DNA from: an uncultured Hyphomicrobiaceae bacterium
Lineage (GTDB): Bacteria > Pseudomonadota > Alphaproteobacteria > Rhizobiales > CAMYJA01
Reading direction: 5' to 3'
NCBI GenBank assembly: GCA_947258705.1
Contig: CAMYJA010000015.1
Span: 51,936 to 98,506 of the forward strand
DNA length: 46,571 bases
Shown: positions 15,715 to 24,948 of the stretch, piece after piece
Layout: each line of letters begins with the position of its first letter
Position numbering within the stretch: position 1 is the stretch's first letter
Program-made: the position numbers and the translations under genes
The notes under the pieces: model-generated
Database searches by the model: none
Told to the model about the DNA's origin: nothing
The model's input: the letters and a program-made list of their open reading frames with translations, nothing else

Positions 15715-16137
15715 ATGGAAAATTTTACACCCTGGACGGGATTGATCGGCGGTCTCATGATCGGTCTGTCATCGGCTTTCTTTCTTCTGACGACCGGACG
15801 GATCTCCGGTATTTCAGGCATTATTGAAGGTGCGATGGAGCCCGGACAATCCGGCTATGGCTGGCAGATCGTTTATTTGCTGGGTCTGCCGCTTGGCGCG
15901 ACGATGGTCGGCATGTTTCTCCCCCAGTACCTGCCCGAGATCAAGGTCACGGCATCGTGGCCGGTTCTGGCGCTTGCGGGTTTTATCGCCGGATATGGCG
16001 CACGGCTCGGCAATGGATGCACATCGGGTCACGGGGTCTGCGGACTGCCGCGGCTCGCACCGCGTTCCATTATCTCCACAGTGGTCTTCATGAGTGTGGC
16101 TGCGCTGACGGTGTTCGTCACGCGCCATGTATTTTAA
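15715..16137 (+). CDS. pmpA: YeeE/YedE-family membrane protein (PmpA-like)
   Basis: 140 residues from the ATG at 15715, preceded by GGGAGAA; the frame could extend upstream only through a GTG. Four hydrophobic segments are visible. The family signature GYGARLGNGCTSGHGVCGLPRLAPRS is intact in its Gly and Cys positions. YeeE/YedE proteins move thiosulfate or other sulfur compounds across the inner membrane; the Cys in NGCTSGHGVCG is typical of them. It is paired with a second short YeeE-type gene 24 bases later, the split form known as PmpA/PmpB beside Blh enzymes. Confidence 0.82.
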   Translation: MENFTPWTGLIGGLMIGLSSAFFLLTTGRISGISGIIEGAMEPGQSGYGWQIVYLLGLPLGATMVGMFLPQYLPEIKVTASWPVLALAGFIAGYGARLGNGCTSGHGVCGLPRLAPRSIISTVVFMSVAALTVFVTRHVF

Positions 16138-16161
16138 AGCGAGCCTAGAAAGGATATTGTC

Positions 16162-16614
16162 ATGATGTGGATTGTTTCTCTGCTTGCAGGATCACTATTT
16201 GGCGCCGGCCTGACGATTTCGGGCATGGTCAACCCTCAGAAGATTCTCAATTTCCTCGACTTCGCCGCCATTTCCTCCGGTGGATGGGATCCGACGCTGG
16301 CCTTCGTATTCGCCGGAGCGGTCACCGTCATGGCGGTAACATACCCCTTTCAGAAGCGGCTCGCCTCACCAATGATCGGTTCGACATTCCACCTGCCGGG
16401 ACGCCAGGATATCGACATGCAACTGGTTGCCGGCGCCACCATATTCGGCATTGGCTGGGGACTGGTAGGGATCTGCCCCGGACCGGCGATCGCCGCTTTT
16501 GCCGTGACCAAGGTGCATTTGGCCGAATTTTCCATTTTCTTCGCAGCCCTGTCGGCCGGCATCATCCTGCGCATGGTGACAAAGAACCGGGTACAAGCCG
16601 TCCCGGCGGAATAA
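16162..16614 (+). CDS. pmpB: YeeE/YedE-family membrane protein (PmpB-like, DUF6691 type)
   Basis: 150 residues, four predicted membrane helices. It starts MMWIVSLLAGSLFGAGLTISGMVNP and carries FGIGWGLVGICPGPAI, the second half-signature of the YeeE/YedE fold, with its Cys kept. AAAGGA lies before the start. With the preceding protein it probably forms the complete transporter. The cluster suggests import or export of sulfane sulfur linked to the divergent persulfide dioxygenase. Confidence 0.82.
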   Translation: MMWIVSLLAGSLFGAGLTISGMVNPQKILNFLDFAAISSGGWDPTLAFVFAGAVTVMAVTYPFQKRLASPMIGSTFHLPGRQDIDMQLVAGATIFGIGWGLVGICPGPAIAAFAVTKVHLAEFSIFFAALSAGIILRMVTKNRVQAVPAE

Positions 16615-16722
16615 TCTAATCAAACAAACCGTTCTCCGGCCATGAAGCTGGCCTGATCCGCACCCGCTGTGGTAATCGTAACCGATCTGCAGATTTAACG
16701 GATGTTGTGTCAGGCGGCTTTC

Positions 16723-18000
16723 ATGAGCGACAGCGATATTGCAATTGTCGGAACCGGACCGGCCGGGCTGGTAACAGCGCTGGCGGTGGCCGCGAAGGGC
16801 CATGACGCGGCTCTGATCGGCCCGCGTCCGCGCAATGATCCGGAACGTCCCGACACGCGCACGATTGCGCTTTTCGAGGGGGCGATTTCCCTTCTCAAGA
16901 ATATCGGCGCATGGCAGGCCTGCGCGGGCGATCATACGCCGCTTGAGGCCATTCGCATTATCGACGATACGGGCAATCTCTTTCGCGCACCGGAAATTCT
17001 GTTCGAAGCGCGGGATATCGAGCGCCAGGCCTTTGGCTACAACATAGCCAATGCGCGTCTCGTCGCGGCACTCTTTGAATGCGTGCTTGCTCAAGACAAT
17101 CTGACATTCATTGAAACGTCCAGGGTTGTCGATGTGCGGACACATGACGATCATGTGGAGATCGAACTCGAGGATGGCCGCAGCCACCGGGCCAGGCTGC
17201 TGGCAGCGGCGGACGGGCGCAACTCGCTCTGCCGCGCGGCGGCCGGCATCGAAGTGACGCGCTGGGACTATCCGCAGACGGCGATTGTCTGCAATTTCAA
17301 ACACACATTGCCCCATGACAACATTTCCACCGAGTTTCACCGCAAGGCCGGACCGTTTACGACGGTACCCATGGGCGGCGGCGGTGGCGGCATAGGTGCG
17401 GATATTGGTGCGGATATTGGTGCCGATGCGGATGCCGGCCACATGTCGAGCCTTGTCTGGGTGGAAGCGCCCGGGGAAGCGGACCGCCTCAAGGCGCTCA
17501 ACGATGCGGGCTACATGGCCGAGATGGAAACCCATCTTCAGGGCCTCCTTGGTTCGGTCACCGCGATCGGGCCGCGGGCGGTGTTTCCGCTCGCCGGCAT
17601 GACGGCCAGGGAATTCGCCAGGAACCGCATCGCGCTCATTGGCGAGGCGGCGCATGTGGTGCCGCCGATCGGCGCACAGGGGCTCAATCTGAGCTTTCGC
17701 GATGCAGCCTATCTGGCGGATTGTGCGCTAAGCGCACCTGGTAATAGCGAAGGCAAGCATGACCCCGGGATGCAATCGGTGATTGACGCTTATAATGACG
17801 CCCGGCGGCGTGACGTCGAGAGCCGCGCCTGGGGGGTCGACCTTCTCAATCGCGCACTCATCAGCGAACATTACCCGATGCAGTTCCTGCGCGGGCTCGG
17901 GTTGCATATGCTGCACGCCATGCCGCCGCTCAAGCAGGCGGCCATGCGCGCCGGCATGAAGGCGGACGGGGCGCTGCCGAGCCTGATGCGGGAGGGGTGA
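16723..18000 (+). CDS. UbiH/UbiF/COQ6-family FAD monooxygenase
   Basis: 425 residues from the ATG at 16723; an in-frame ATG at 16702 adds seven. The FAD-binding GTGPAGL is at residues 9-15, the second FAD motif is LIGEAAHVVPPIGAQGLNL near 305, and DGRNSLCR fits the conserved DG motif. The family hydroxylates the ubiquinone ring using NADPH and O2, but the exact position cannot be told from sequence. Around residues 215-240 there is a low-complexity stretch of Gly followed by three GAD(I/A) units, encoded by a 12-bp tandem repeat near 17395-17430, which is not usual for the family. It probably lies in a surface loop. No other ubi genes are near. Confidence 0.85.
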   Translation: MSDSDIAIVGTGPAGLVTALAVAAKGHDAALIGPRPRNDPERPDTRTIALFEGAISLLKNIGAWQACAGDHTPLEAIRIIDDTGNLFRAPEILFEARDIERQAFGYNIANARLVAALFECVLAQDNLTFIETSRVVDVRTHDDHVEIELEDGRSHRARLLAAADGRNSLCRAAAGIEVTRWDYPQTAIVCNFKHTLPHDNISTEFHRKAGPFTTVPMGGGGGGIGADIGADIGADADAGHMSSLVWVEAPGEADRLKALNDAGYMAEMETHLQGLLGSVTAIGPRAVFPLAGMTAREFARNRIALIGEAAHVVPPIGAQGLNLSFRDAAYLADCALSAPGNSEGKHDPGMQSVIDAYNDARRRDVESRAWGVDLLNRALISEHYPMQFLRGLGLHMLHAMPPLKQAAMRAGMKADGALPSLMREG

Positions 18001-18263
18001 ATGCCGGCTCGTTCATCCCTGATGGTTGACGACCACAATGATTATGGGCCTGATGATTTTTGGCTTGTCCTACTGCGGACATTGACGCGAAAGAGTTCGG
18101 CGTCTTTAATCGGCCCATCGCGCCATAAGGCTCTGCCGGATGGTGCGGCACCGGTCATCTGCGGTTAGATATCGTTTTGTGATCTGGCATAAGCGATGCA
18201 ATACAGGGATGGTGAAACCAACTTTTGGCGGGCGTGGAGTTTGGCGCCGGGGACTTTGCAAAT

Positions 18264-18836
18264 ATGTCGGCTGAATCTCTACTATATTCCGATGCGGCGT
18301 GTGATCAGGCGGCTGCCCTGGTTGGCAAATGCAAGGGCGAAAATCTTGGCCTTGTTACAGTGGAACATTGCACGGGGGGCCTGGTTTCGAATTGTATCAG
18401 CGCCGTGCCCGGGGCTGCCAGCGTGTTCGATTACGGCTTTATCGTTAACAACGAAAAGGCGCAAACGACCCTGCTTGAGGTGTCTGAAACGGTGATGTTC
18501 CGCCAGGGCATCGTCAGCGCGCCCGTGGCGCGGGCCATGGCGGAAGGGGCCGCCAATCATGGCTCTCAGAATGGCGTTGCCGGCCAGCGGTTTTTGGCGC
18601 TTGCCATTGCCGGGCGGATTGGCGGACAGGCGGGCCAAGCCATTCAAAATAGCCGCGCCCATATGGCGCTTGCCCTCAAAACAATGAGCAGCCCTGCGCA
18701 TATGCGTCATATCGAGCATCAGTTCGAAGCCGATCATCCAGAGAAAATTCGCCTGCGGATGGTCGAAGCAATGTTGACATTTGCAGTAACCACACTGGAA
18801 GAACTGGCCCCAAGAGGGATAGGGTTGGCGACATGA
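18264..18836 (+). CDS. Divergent CinA C-terminal-domain protein (PncC-like)
   Basis: 190 residues from the ATG at 18264; the frame upstream would need a TTG. It aligns with the nicotinamide-nucleotide amidohydrolase (PncC) domain: VEHCTGGLVSNCISAVPGAASVFDYGFIVNNEKA and APVARAMAEGAANH. In active enzymes the first motif is ESCTGG with a catalytic Ser; here it is EHCTGG. The later GIAGPGGG and KPVG loop is replaced by GVAGQRFLALAIAGRIGG. The C-terminal helix pattern is kept. It may be inactive or have another substrate. It lies between the UbiH-type and LpxL-type genes with gaps of 200-260 bp. Confidence 0.72.
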   Translation: MSAESLLYSDAACDQAAALVGKCKGENLGLVTVEHCTGGLVSNCISAVPGAASVFDYGFIVNNEKAQTTLLEVSETVMFRQGIVSAPVARAMAEGAANHGSQNGVAGQRFLALAIAGRIGGQAGQAIQNSRAHMALALKTMSSPAHMRHIEHQFEADHPEKIRLRMVEAMLTFAVTTLEELAPRGIGLAT

Positions 18837-19037
18837 TACAGGGCTCGTGCCGGTCCTCATGCATGCGGGCGTGACGGCGGGTTGGGGACGGATAGGTCTG
18901 GCTGAGCTTGATGCGGGAGGGGTGTTGAGGCATGGGGCGACGTCTCGGTCTCCGGCCAACAATTCGCTTGCAATTCAGGCCCAGCTTTGGCACGTGATCG
19001 GAATTGTTCAACCCGCCCCGATACCCGGCTTCCATCA

Positions 19038-19937
19038 ATGCCCTCACGACAAGACCTCCAATACAGGCTCGAATATGCGCTCCTCAGGGGCGTGATCGGA
19101 TTTGTCCGGCTGTTTCCCCTCGATACCGGCGTGGCGATTTCGGCGTGGGCCTGGAAAATGCTCGCCCCTTACGGCCGCCGGCACAGGCGCGCGCTCGACA
19201 ATATCGCCCGCGCCTTTCCGGACATGCCCGAGGATGAGCGCGAAGCGATCATCATGAAGATGTGGGCAAACCTCGGACGAGTGATGGCGGAGACCATGCA
19301 ACTCGACCGTATTCTACACGATCCCGACCGGATCGAACTTATAAGCACGCAACTCATGAACCGCTACAAGGGCAAGATGGGACCGGCGGTCTGTCTTTCG
19401 CTGCATACGGGAAACTGGGAACTGACCATGTGGCCGCTGGTGCAGGCGGGGGCCAATCCCGCGGCAGTCTACCGGCTGGTGAAAAATCCCTATGTCGACG
19501 CCTATCTCAGGGACCAGCGCAAGGAAATCTATCCGGGCGGGCTGTTCGCCAAGGGGCGGAAGAAGGGCACGACCACGGGCATGGAGACAGCGCGCATGCT
19601 GAACTCTTATGTGCGTGAAGGCGGACGGCTCGGATTTCTCGCGGACCTTTACGACCGCAAGGGTTTGCCGGTGGCTTTTTTCGGCCATCCCGCGCCCTCC
19701 ACCCCCTTCCCGGCCATGATGGCGCGGCGTCTTGGCGCTCGTATCTGGATCGGACGCAGCATTCGCATCGGCGAAGCGTCACGATTCAAGCTTGAGATGA
19801 AGGAGCTCAAGGTGCCGCGGACGGACAATCAGGCCGACGACATCAAATGGATCGTTGCCGCCAGCCAGGCCCAGTTCGAAGAATGGATCCGGGAATATCC
19901 CGAACAGTGGATGTGGTCGAACCGGAAATGGGGTTGA
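19038..19937 (+). CDS. lpxL: LpxL/HtrB-family lipid A acyltransferase
   Basis: 299 residues from the ATG at 19038 (MPSRQDLQYRLEYALLRG). The N-terminal amphipathic/membrane segment is at 15-45. The acyltransferase motif is SLHTGNWE, fitting H-x4-(D/E), and a later conserved pattern is GRLGFLADLYDRKGLPVAFFGHPAPS. The family transfers acyl chains to Kdo-lipid A or lysophospholipids at the inner leaflet. The length is normal. No strong ribosome-binding site is seen before the chosen ATG; a start 17 codons earlier is possible. Confidence 0.8.
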   Translation: MPSRQDLQYRLEYALLRGVIGFVRLFPLDTGVAISAWAWKMLAPYGRRHRRALDNIARAFPDMPEDEREAIIMKMWANLGRVMAETMQLDRILHDPDRIELISTQLMNRYKGKMGPAVCLSLHTGNWELTMWPLVQAGANPAAVYRLVKNPYVDAYLRDQRKEIYPGGLFAKGRKKGTTTGMETARMLNSYVREGGRLGFLADLYDRKGLPVAFFGHPAPSTPFPAMMARRLGARIWIGRSIRIGEASRFKLEMKELKVPRTDNQADDIKWIVAASQAQFEEWIREYPEQWMWSNRKWG

Positions 19938-20240
19938 AAAAATTAATTTTGCCTCACGTGCTGTTCATTGCGGCCACTTAGTTGCCGCAATGGCACTCCG
20001 GCGGGGCAGCACCAAGTGCCGATATTGACGACAAAGGTTTTTGTCTGGTTGAACCGATATGTTTATGCGGCATGGTCGGAGCTGGTTGATGGGCGCGATT
20101 GCCGCACGGCTATTTTGGGCGCCAATAGTCTGGCCGACCTTGGGCAATTTTTTACAACGATGAAATGAGGCTTGCCTGATGCCATGCTCTCTGCCATGCA
20201 GACTAAAATCAATTGCCAAGGATAAACGAGGCTCTGACAA
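19938..20240. other. Intergenic region upstream of the CoA-ester lyase
   Basis: About 300 bases. One inverted repeat, ATTGCGGC/GCCGCAAT with a 9-nt loop at 19967-19991, follows the acyltransferase and may be a weak 3' hairpin, though it has no T-run. Frames of 66 and 94 codons exist but show no protein-like pattern. Confidence 0.45.
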
Positions 20241-21299
20241 ATGGCACATACACGCACCCCGTCAAACTTTTACAAACCTCTGGCCATCGGCGCACCCGAT
20301 CCCTATCGCGCGCAGCCGGTCCGGCTGGAACGGATGATCCATTTCGTACCGCCGCATATCGAGAAGATCCGGGCGAAAATTCCGGAGATCATCGCCGAGG
20401 CCGACGTGGTTCTGGGAAATCTGGAAGATGCCATCGCGGCGGATGCGAAAGAGGCCGCGCGGGCCGGGTTTATCGAAATGGCGCGGGAGAACGAGTTCGG
20501 CGGGACGGGGCTTTGGACGCGCATCAACTGCCTCAACAGCCCCTGGGCGCTCGATGATATCATGGAGATCGTGCCCGCAGCCGGCAACAAGCTCAATGTC
20601 ATCATGCTGCCCAAGGTTGAGGGCCCGTGGGATATTCATTATCTCGATCAGCTCCTGGCGCAGCTCGAAGCCGCCAATGGCATCGCCCGGCCGATCGGGA
20701 TTCATGCCATTCTGGAAACCGCCCAGGGGGTCAATAATATCGAAGATATCGCCGGCGCCAGTCCGCGCATGCACGGCATGAGTCTCGGGCCGGCCGACCT
20801 TGCGGCATCGCGCGGCATGAAAACGACGCGGGTCGGCGGCGGACATCCGGGCTATGGCGTGCTGGCCGACAGGGACGGTTCCAACAAAGACGATACACGC
20901 GCCTTTTATCAGCAGGACCTCTGGCATTTCACAATCGGCCGCATGGTCGATGCCTGTCTGCATTTCGGACTGAAACCCTTTTACGGGCCATTCGGCGATT
21001 TTTCGGATGCGGACGCCTGCGAGGCACAGTTTCGCAACGCTTATTTGCAGGGGTGTCTCGGGGCATGGTCGCTGCATCCGAGCCAGCTTGCCATTGCCAA
21101 GAAGGTGTTCAGCCCGGACCCGGACGAGGTGGCGTTTGCGAAACGCATAATCGCGGCCATGCCTGACGGCACCGGGGCGGTCATGATCGACGGGAAGATG
21201 CAGGATGACGCCACGTGGAAACAGGCCAGGGTGATCGTCGATCTGGCAACACTCGTGGCGGAGAAGGATCCCGACCGGGCTGCGCTTTATGATTTGTAG
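20241..21299 (+). CDS. HpcH/HpaI-type CoA-ester lyase (malyl-CoA lyase-like)
   Basis: 352 residues. The sequence follows the CitE/Mcl family: [18 protein letters not shown] (metal-binding region), [13 protein letters not shown] (Arg contact), [38 protein letters not shown] (Glu ligand) and [13 protein letters not shown] (Asp ligand). These Mg-dependent enzymes cleave or form (S)-malyl-CoA or beta-methylmalyl-CoA. Compared with usual 300-320 residue members there is extra sequence around 205-230 ([18 protein letters not shown]). No glyoxylate or ethylmalonyl pathway genes are nearby, so the substrate is uncertain. GAGG lies about 10 bases before the ATG. Confidence 0.83.
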   Translation: MAHTRTPSNFYKPLAIGAPDPYRAQPVRLERMIHFVPPHIEKIRAKIPEIIAEADVVLGNLEDAIAADAKEAARAGFIEMARENEFGGTGLWTRINCLNSPWALDDIMEIVPAAGNKLNVIMLPKVEGPWDIHYLDQLLAQLEAANGIARPIGIHAILETAQGVNNIEDIAGASPRMHGMSLGPADLAASRGMKTTRVGGGHPGYGVLADRDGSNKDDTRAFYQQDLWHFTIGRMVDACLHFGLKPFYGPFGDFSDADACEAQFRNAYLQGCLGAWSLHPSQLAIAKKVFSPDPDEVAFAKRIIAAMPDGTGAVMIDGKMQDDATWKQARVIVDLATLVAEKDPDRAALYDL

Positions 21300-21513
21300 G
21301 ACCGTTTGGCGGCCGTTTTGTTCGAACCGTCCATTTAACGGGTGTTGGTGCGTTCACGTTACACCGGCCCATTAAACAACGTCATTTCAGGCCCCCGGCC
21401 GAAATCGGATGTTGACAAAACCATCCGCCATCGTTTGAACTAGCCGCTAACAACAGCGTCCCAAGGTCAACGCCTTGAATTATACCGGAGTAGTTTTGCG
21501 TAAACCGTTCACA

Positions 21514-21837
21514 ATGCGCCAGGCCAAATTCTCGATCGGGCAGATCGTTCGGCATAAGTTTTATCCCTTCCGGGGGGTGATTTATGACGTTGATCCCTCA
21601 TTCGACAATACGGATGAATGGTGGGAGTCGATCCCCGAGGATATTCGTCCGAACAAGGACCAGCCCTTTTATCATCTGCTCGCCGAAAACGACGAGACGG
21701 AATATGTCGCTTATGTCTCAGAGCAAAATCTGCTTTCGGACGAGAGCGGCGAGCCCGTGCGCCATCCCCAGGTCGCGGAATTTTTCGGTGGACTCGAAGA
21801 CGGCATGTACCGCCCGCTGGCGGTCCAGGAGCATTAG
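21514..21837 (+). CDS. hspQ: Heat-shock protein HspQ
   Basis: 107 residues from the ATG at 21514. The start MRQAKFSIGQIVRHKFYPFRGVIYDVDP is diagnostic of HspQ, which binds hemimethylated DNA and acts as a specificity factor for Lon protease in enterobacteria. DQPFYHLLAENDETEYVAYVSEQNLL completes the domain. The longer open frame from 21475 begins with TTG and adds 13 unrelated residues. It stands alone and is followed by a bidirectional-type terminator. Confidence 0.92.
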   Translation: MRQAKFSIGQIVRHKFYPFRGVIYDVDPSFDNTDEWWESIPEDIRPNKDQPFYHLLAENDETEYVAYVSEQNLLSDESGEPVRHPQVAEFFGGLEDGMYRPLAVQEH

Positions 21838-21969
21838 GCCCTGTGCGCAGGAAACCGATGCCTGACAATTGTGCCGCCCATATCTCCAGCAATTTTACCG
21901 GTAATTTTTCAGATTGTCCGGCTGAACATTGATATCTTCATGAGCGGCAATCGCATGAGCCCGAAAACA

Positions 21970-22006
21970 AAAACCGCCCGGAGCGGCCTCTGCCCCGGAC
22001 GGTTTT
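21970..22006. terminator. Bidirectional terminator between hspQ and the IalB-type gene
   Basis: AAAACCG-C-CCGG pairs with CCGG-A-CGGTTTT, giving A/T tails on both sides. It lies between convergent genes, so it can serve both. Confidence 0.75.
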
Positions 22007-22058
22007 AGAAGCCCGAATTTCGAGCTTGCTGTTTCAGGCCGTTACATGCAAGCCCGCA

Positions 22059-22757
22059 TCAGTTCTTTTTCTTCTTGTCTTCTTCAGCCTTCTTTTTGCG
22101 CGCTTCCTGAACTTTTTTGGCATATTCGGCCTGACGGGCGCGAATGAGCTTGTAGAGCTTTTTGCGCGCCTCGGCATATTTCTTGGGATCGATCGGCTTG
22201 CCTTTATACGTGGCTGAAAATCCGGTCAGGGGCATTTTCAATTCATAGATCTTGCCCGATACCGTGACCGAGGCAACCGTGACTTCCTTGCCCTTCGCCA
22301 GGTCGGCGATGAGCTTTTCGTTGGCAGCCTGTTCGGCGACACAACCCTGAACGCCACAGAACATGTATTTCAGGGGAATGCCCTTTTTCGCGTCGTCGAT
22401 CTTGATCTGCGTACCGGCCGGGATCACCATGTTCAGCGGTACCGTTACAAGCACGCGCGGCTCTTTCTGGCCTTCTATGGTGCGGATCGCGACGGCGGCA
22501 CGTACCATGCCCGACAAAGCATCGATGTTCTCCGTCTGGGTGATGCAGACATTCTTTTTTACTTTGGGTTTTTTCGGATCCGTAGCCACCCTTTCACAGA
22601 GCTTCACCCAGGCATTGGACGGCTTTTTGGCATCTGCGGCCTTTTTCTGGGCGCTGGCGAGCGTTGTTGAGCCGGCAATGGCGATGAGTGCTGCGGCACA
22701 CAGGGTTGCGGTCTTGACCGTACCGCGTCTCAACAACTCAAAATTCCTGGTAAACAT
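22059..22757 (-). CDS. IalB-family exported protein
   Basis: 232 residues. A signal peptide ends around LASA (residue 35). The core follows the invasion-associated locus B family: SNAWVKLCERV, KNVCITQTE, EPRVLVTVPLNMVIPAGTQIKID and LKYMFCGVQGCVAEQ, with four conserved Cys likely forming disulfides. The last 50 residues are very rich in Lys and Arg (KKVQEARKKKAEEDKKKKN), an extension past the usual domain. The family is common in free-living alphaproteobacteria and is not itself proof of pathogenicity. AAAGG lies upstream of the ATG. Confidence 0.85.
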   Translation of the reverse strand: MFTRNFELLRRGTVKTATLCAAALIAIAGSTTLASAQKKAADAKKPSNAWVKLCERVATDPKKPKVKKNVCITQTENIDALSGMVRAAVAIRTIEGQKEPRVLVTVPLNMVIPAGTQIKIDDAKKGIPLKYMFCGVQGCVAEQAANEKLIADLAKGKEVTVASVTVSGKIYELKMPLTGFSATYKGKPIDPKKYAEARKKLYKLIRARQAEYAKKVQEARKKKAEEDKKKKN

Positions 22758-23115
22758 TGAACAAACCTTTCATCCTTGAGACCGCAATCGCGCTGCCTCA
22801 TTGTAGTATAGCTCTCCATAAAACTCGTATCGTGCCTCATTCGCCTGAATTAAGGCAATCCCGTGACAAATGGGAATGTTAGCTTGGGACAAAGGGCCTC
22901 GAACCGGCGAACCGTGGTAAATGTATCACGGTTGATGGGCCGGGAACTCGCACAGCGCTGCAAATGCTGGTCACTAAAGGGGCGCGTTTGTGTTAGAGGC
23001 TTGTCCAGCAGATCCAACGCTGGTTGACCGGATGTCCGCCCGTGATTGGCCTTAACAGCCGGCGCAATTCGCCGATTTGTCGCTTGAGCATCTCTATAGC
23101 GGGGACGAAGTCAAT
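22758..23115. other. Divergent intergenic region
   Basis: About 360 bases between the IalB-type gene and the peptide-binding protein gene. No gene, repeat or clear operator seen. Confidence 0.45.
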
Positions 23116-24900
23116 ATGAAACAGTTAATTTCAGCCCTTGTGGTCTTAACGGCAGGCCTTGCCAGTGAAAGCGCTGCGCTTGAACCATCGCACGGCATTG
23201 CCATGCATGGGAAACTCAGGCATGCCCCGGATTTCGCCCATTTCAGCTATGTCAATCCGGATGCGCCGAAGAACGGCGTGTTGAGGCTGGGCATCCAGGG
23301 AAGTTACGACAATCTCAATCCGCTGATCGTGCGCGGCGTGGCGGCGGCGGGCCTGCGCGAATATGTCTTCGAAAGCCTTATGGCGCGGGCCATGGACGAG
23401 CCGTTTTCGCTTTATGGACATATTGCCCAATCGGTGGTGGTGCCGGATGACCGGAGTTTCATTACATTCACCCTGCGCAAAGAGGCCAGGTTTTCGGACG
23501 GACGGCCGATCACGGCCGATGATGTGGTTTTTTCTCACAAACTCCTGCGCGATCACGGCCGACCTAATCACCGGTCGCATTATTCGAAAGTCGACCGGGT
23601 CGAAAAACGCGGCGCCCTTGAGGTCCGGTTTGTCTTTAAAGCGGGGACGGACCGGGAGATGCCGCTGATCATGGGGCTGATGCCGGTTTTGCCTAAACAT
23701 GTCTACAAGCCCGAAAGCTTCGAGCAGACAACGCTGCAAAAGCCGGTGGGAAGCGGGCCTTATGTGGTGGACAGGATGGAGGCCGGCAAAACCATCACCT
23801 ACAAGCGCAATTCCGATTACTGGGCGAAAGACCTCGCGACCACGCGGGGACGGTTCAATTTCAATGAGATCCGCTATGATTATTACCGCGATGCGGCGGC
23901 ACTTTTCGAAGCCTTCAAAAAGGGGCTGATTGATGTGCGCTATGAAGGGGATCCCGGCAAATGGTCGAACGCTTACGACTTTCCGGCGATCAAGAATGGC
24001 CTGGTCAAGCGCGAGGCATATGATCTTGGCTTCCCGTCCGGCATGTCGGCGCTTGTGTTCAATACGCGCAGGCCACTTTTTCAGGACAAGCGCGTGCGCC
24101 GCGCGCTGACGCTTCTTTTTGATTTCGAATGGATCAACAAGAACCTCTTTCATGGCAGCTATGTGCGGACGCAGAGTTTTTTCGACCGCTCGATCCTGTC
24201 GTCCCATGGGCGCAAGGCGGATGCATTCGAGGCCGGGCTTCTCAAGGCCCATATGGAGGAGATCGACGGCGAGATATTCGCCGGCCGGCACATTTTTAAC
24301 CGGGCCAATTTGCGGGCGGCCCTGAAGATTTTCAAAGAGGCCGGATATGCGCTCAAGAACGGACGGCTCGTGAACGGCAAAACCGGCGAACCCTTCGGTT
24401 TCGAGATTCTGGCGGCCTCGCGCTCTCAGGAGCGGCTCTTTCTCAATTATGTGAATTCTCTCAAGCGGGCCGGGATCGCGGCGCGGATCCGGCTGGTGGA
24501 TTCGGCGCAATATCAGCGCCGCCGTCAGACGTTCGATTTCGACATGCTGCAGAACCGCTGGGGCGCGTCGCTCTCGCCCGGCAATGAGCAGATCCACCGA
24601 TGGGCTGCGAAATATGCAAACACCGACGGCAGTTTCAATCTCGCCGGGGTCAGGAGCGCGGCCGTGGACGCCATGATCACCGCGATACTCGAAGCCCGCA
24701 GCCACGAGAATTTCGTCTCCTCGGTGCGCGCGCTCGACCGGGCATTGTTGTCGGGAAATTACGTCGTGCCGCTTTATCACCTGCCGAAGCAATGGATTGC
24801 CTATTGGGCGCGGGTGGCGCATGCGGCCAAGGTCTCGCTTTACGGCTATCCCATGGACAGCTGGTTTTACAAGGGCGCGGGAGACGGAAAGACGCAATAG
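23116..24900 (+). CDS. ABC-type peptide-binding protein (family 5, YejA-like)
   Basis: 594 residues from the ATG at 23116, with GGGGAC upstream. A signal peptide ends near SAALE. Family-5 features are GVLRLGIQGSYDNLNPL, FTLRKEARFSDGRPITADDVVFS and KPVGSGPYVVDRMEAGKTITYKRN. HGIAMHGKLRHAPDFAHFSYVNPDAPKNG at the start is characteristic of the YejA group, which feeds peptides or microcin C-like compounds to YejBEF. No permease or ATPase genes are adjacent, so it is an orphan binding protein here. A 588-codon open frame runs antisense to it, a by-product of high GC. Confidence 0.9.
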   Translation: MKQLISALVVLTAGLASESAALEPSHGIAMHGKLRHAPDFAHFSYVNPDAPKNGVLRLGIQGSYDNLNPLIVRGVAAAGLREYVFESLMARAMDEPFSLYGHIAQSVVVPDDRSFITFTLRKEARFSDGRPITADDVVFSHKLLRDHGRPNHRSHYSKVDRVEKRGALEVRFVFKAGTDREMPLIMGLMPVLPKHVYKPESFEQTTLQKPVGSGPYVVDRMEAGKTITYKRNSDYWAKDLATTRGRFNFNEIRYDYYRDAAALFEAFKKGLIDVRYEGDPGKWSNAYDFPAIKNGLVKREAYDLGFPSGMSALVFNTRRPLFQDKRVRRALTLLFDFEWINKNLFHGSYVRTQSFFDRSILSSHGRKADAFEAGLLKAHMEEIDGEIFAGRHIFNRANLRAALKIFKEAGYALKNGRLVNGKTGEPFGFEILAASRSQERLFLNYVNSLKRAGIAARIRLVDSAQYQRRRQTFDFDMLQNRWGASLSPGNEQIHRWAAKYANTDGSFNLAGVRSAAVDAMITAILEARSHENFVSSVRALDRALLSGNYVVPLYHLPKQWIAYWARVAHAAKVSLYGYPMDSWFYKGAGDGKTQ

Positions 24901-24948
24901 GCAGGGCGGCAAGTCCCGCGCCGCCGCTCCTTATTTGAAATGTTACGA

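Noticed and set aside
19965-20249. Small frames on both strands between the acyltransferase and CoA-ester lyase genes
   Set aside because: No ribosome-binding sites, no conserved pattern, and the two frames overlap each other.
23146-24912. 588-codon open frame on the minus strand opposite the peptide-binding protein
   Set aside because: It is fully antisense to a well-recognised family-5 binding protein, has no ribosome-binding site or family pattern, and is expected from high-GC codon use.
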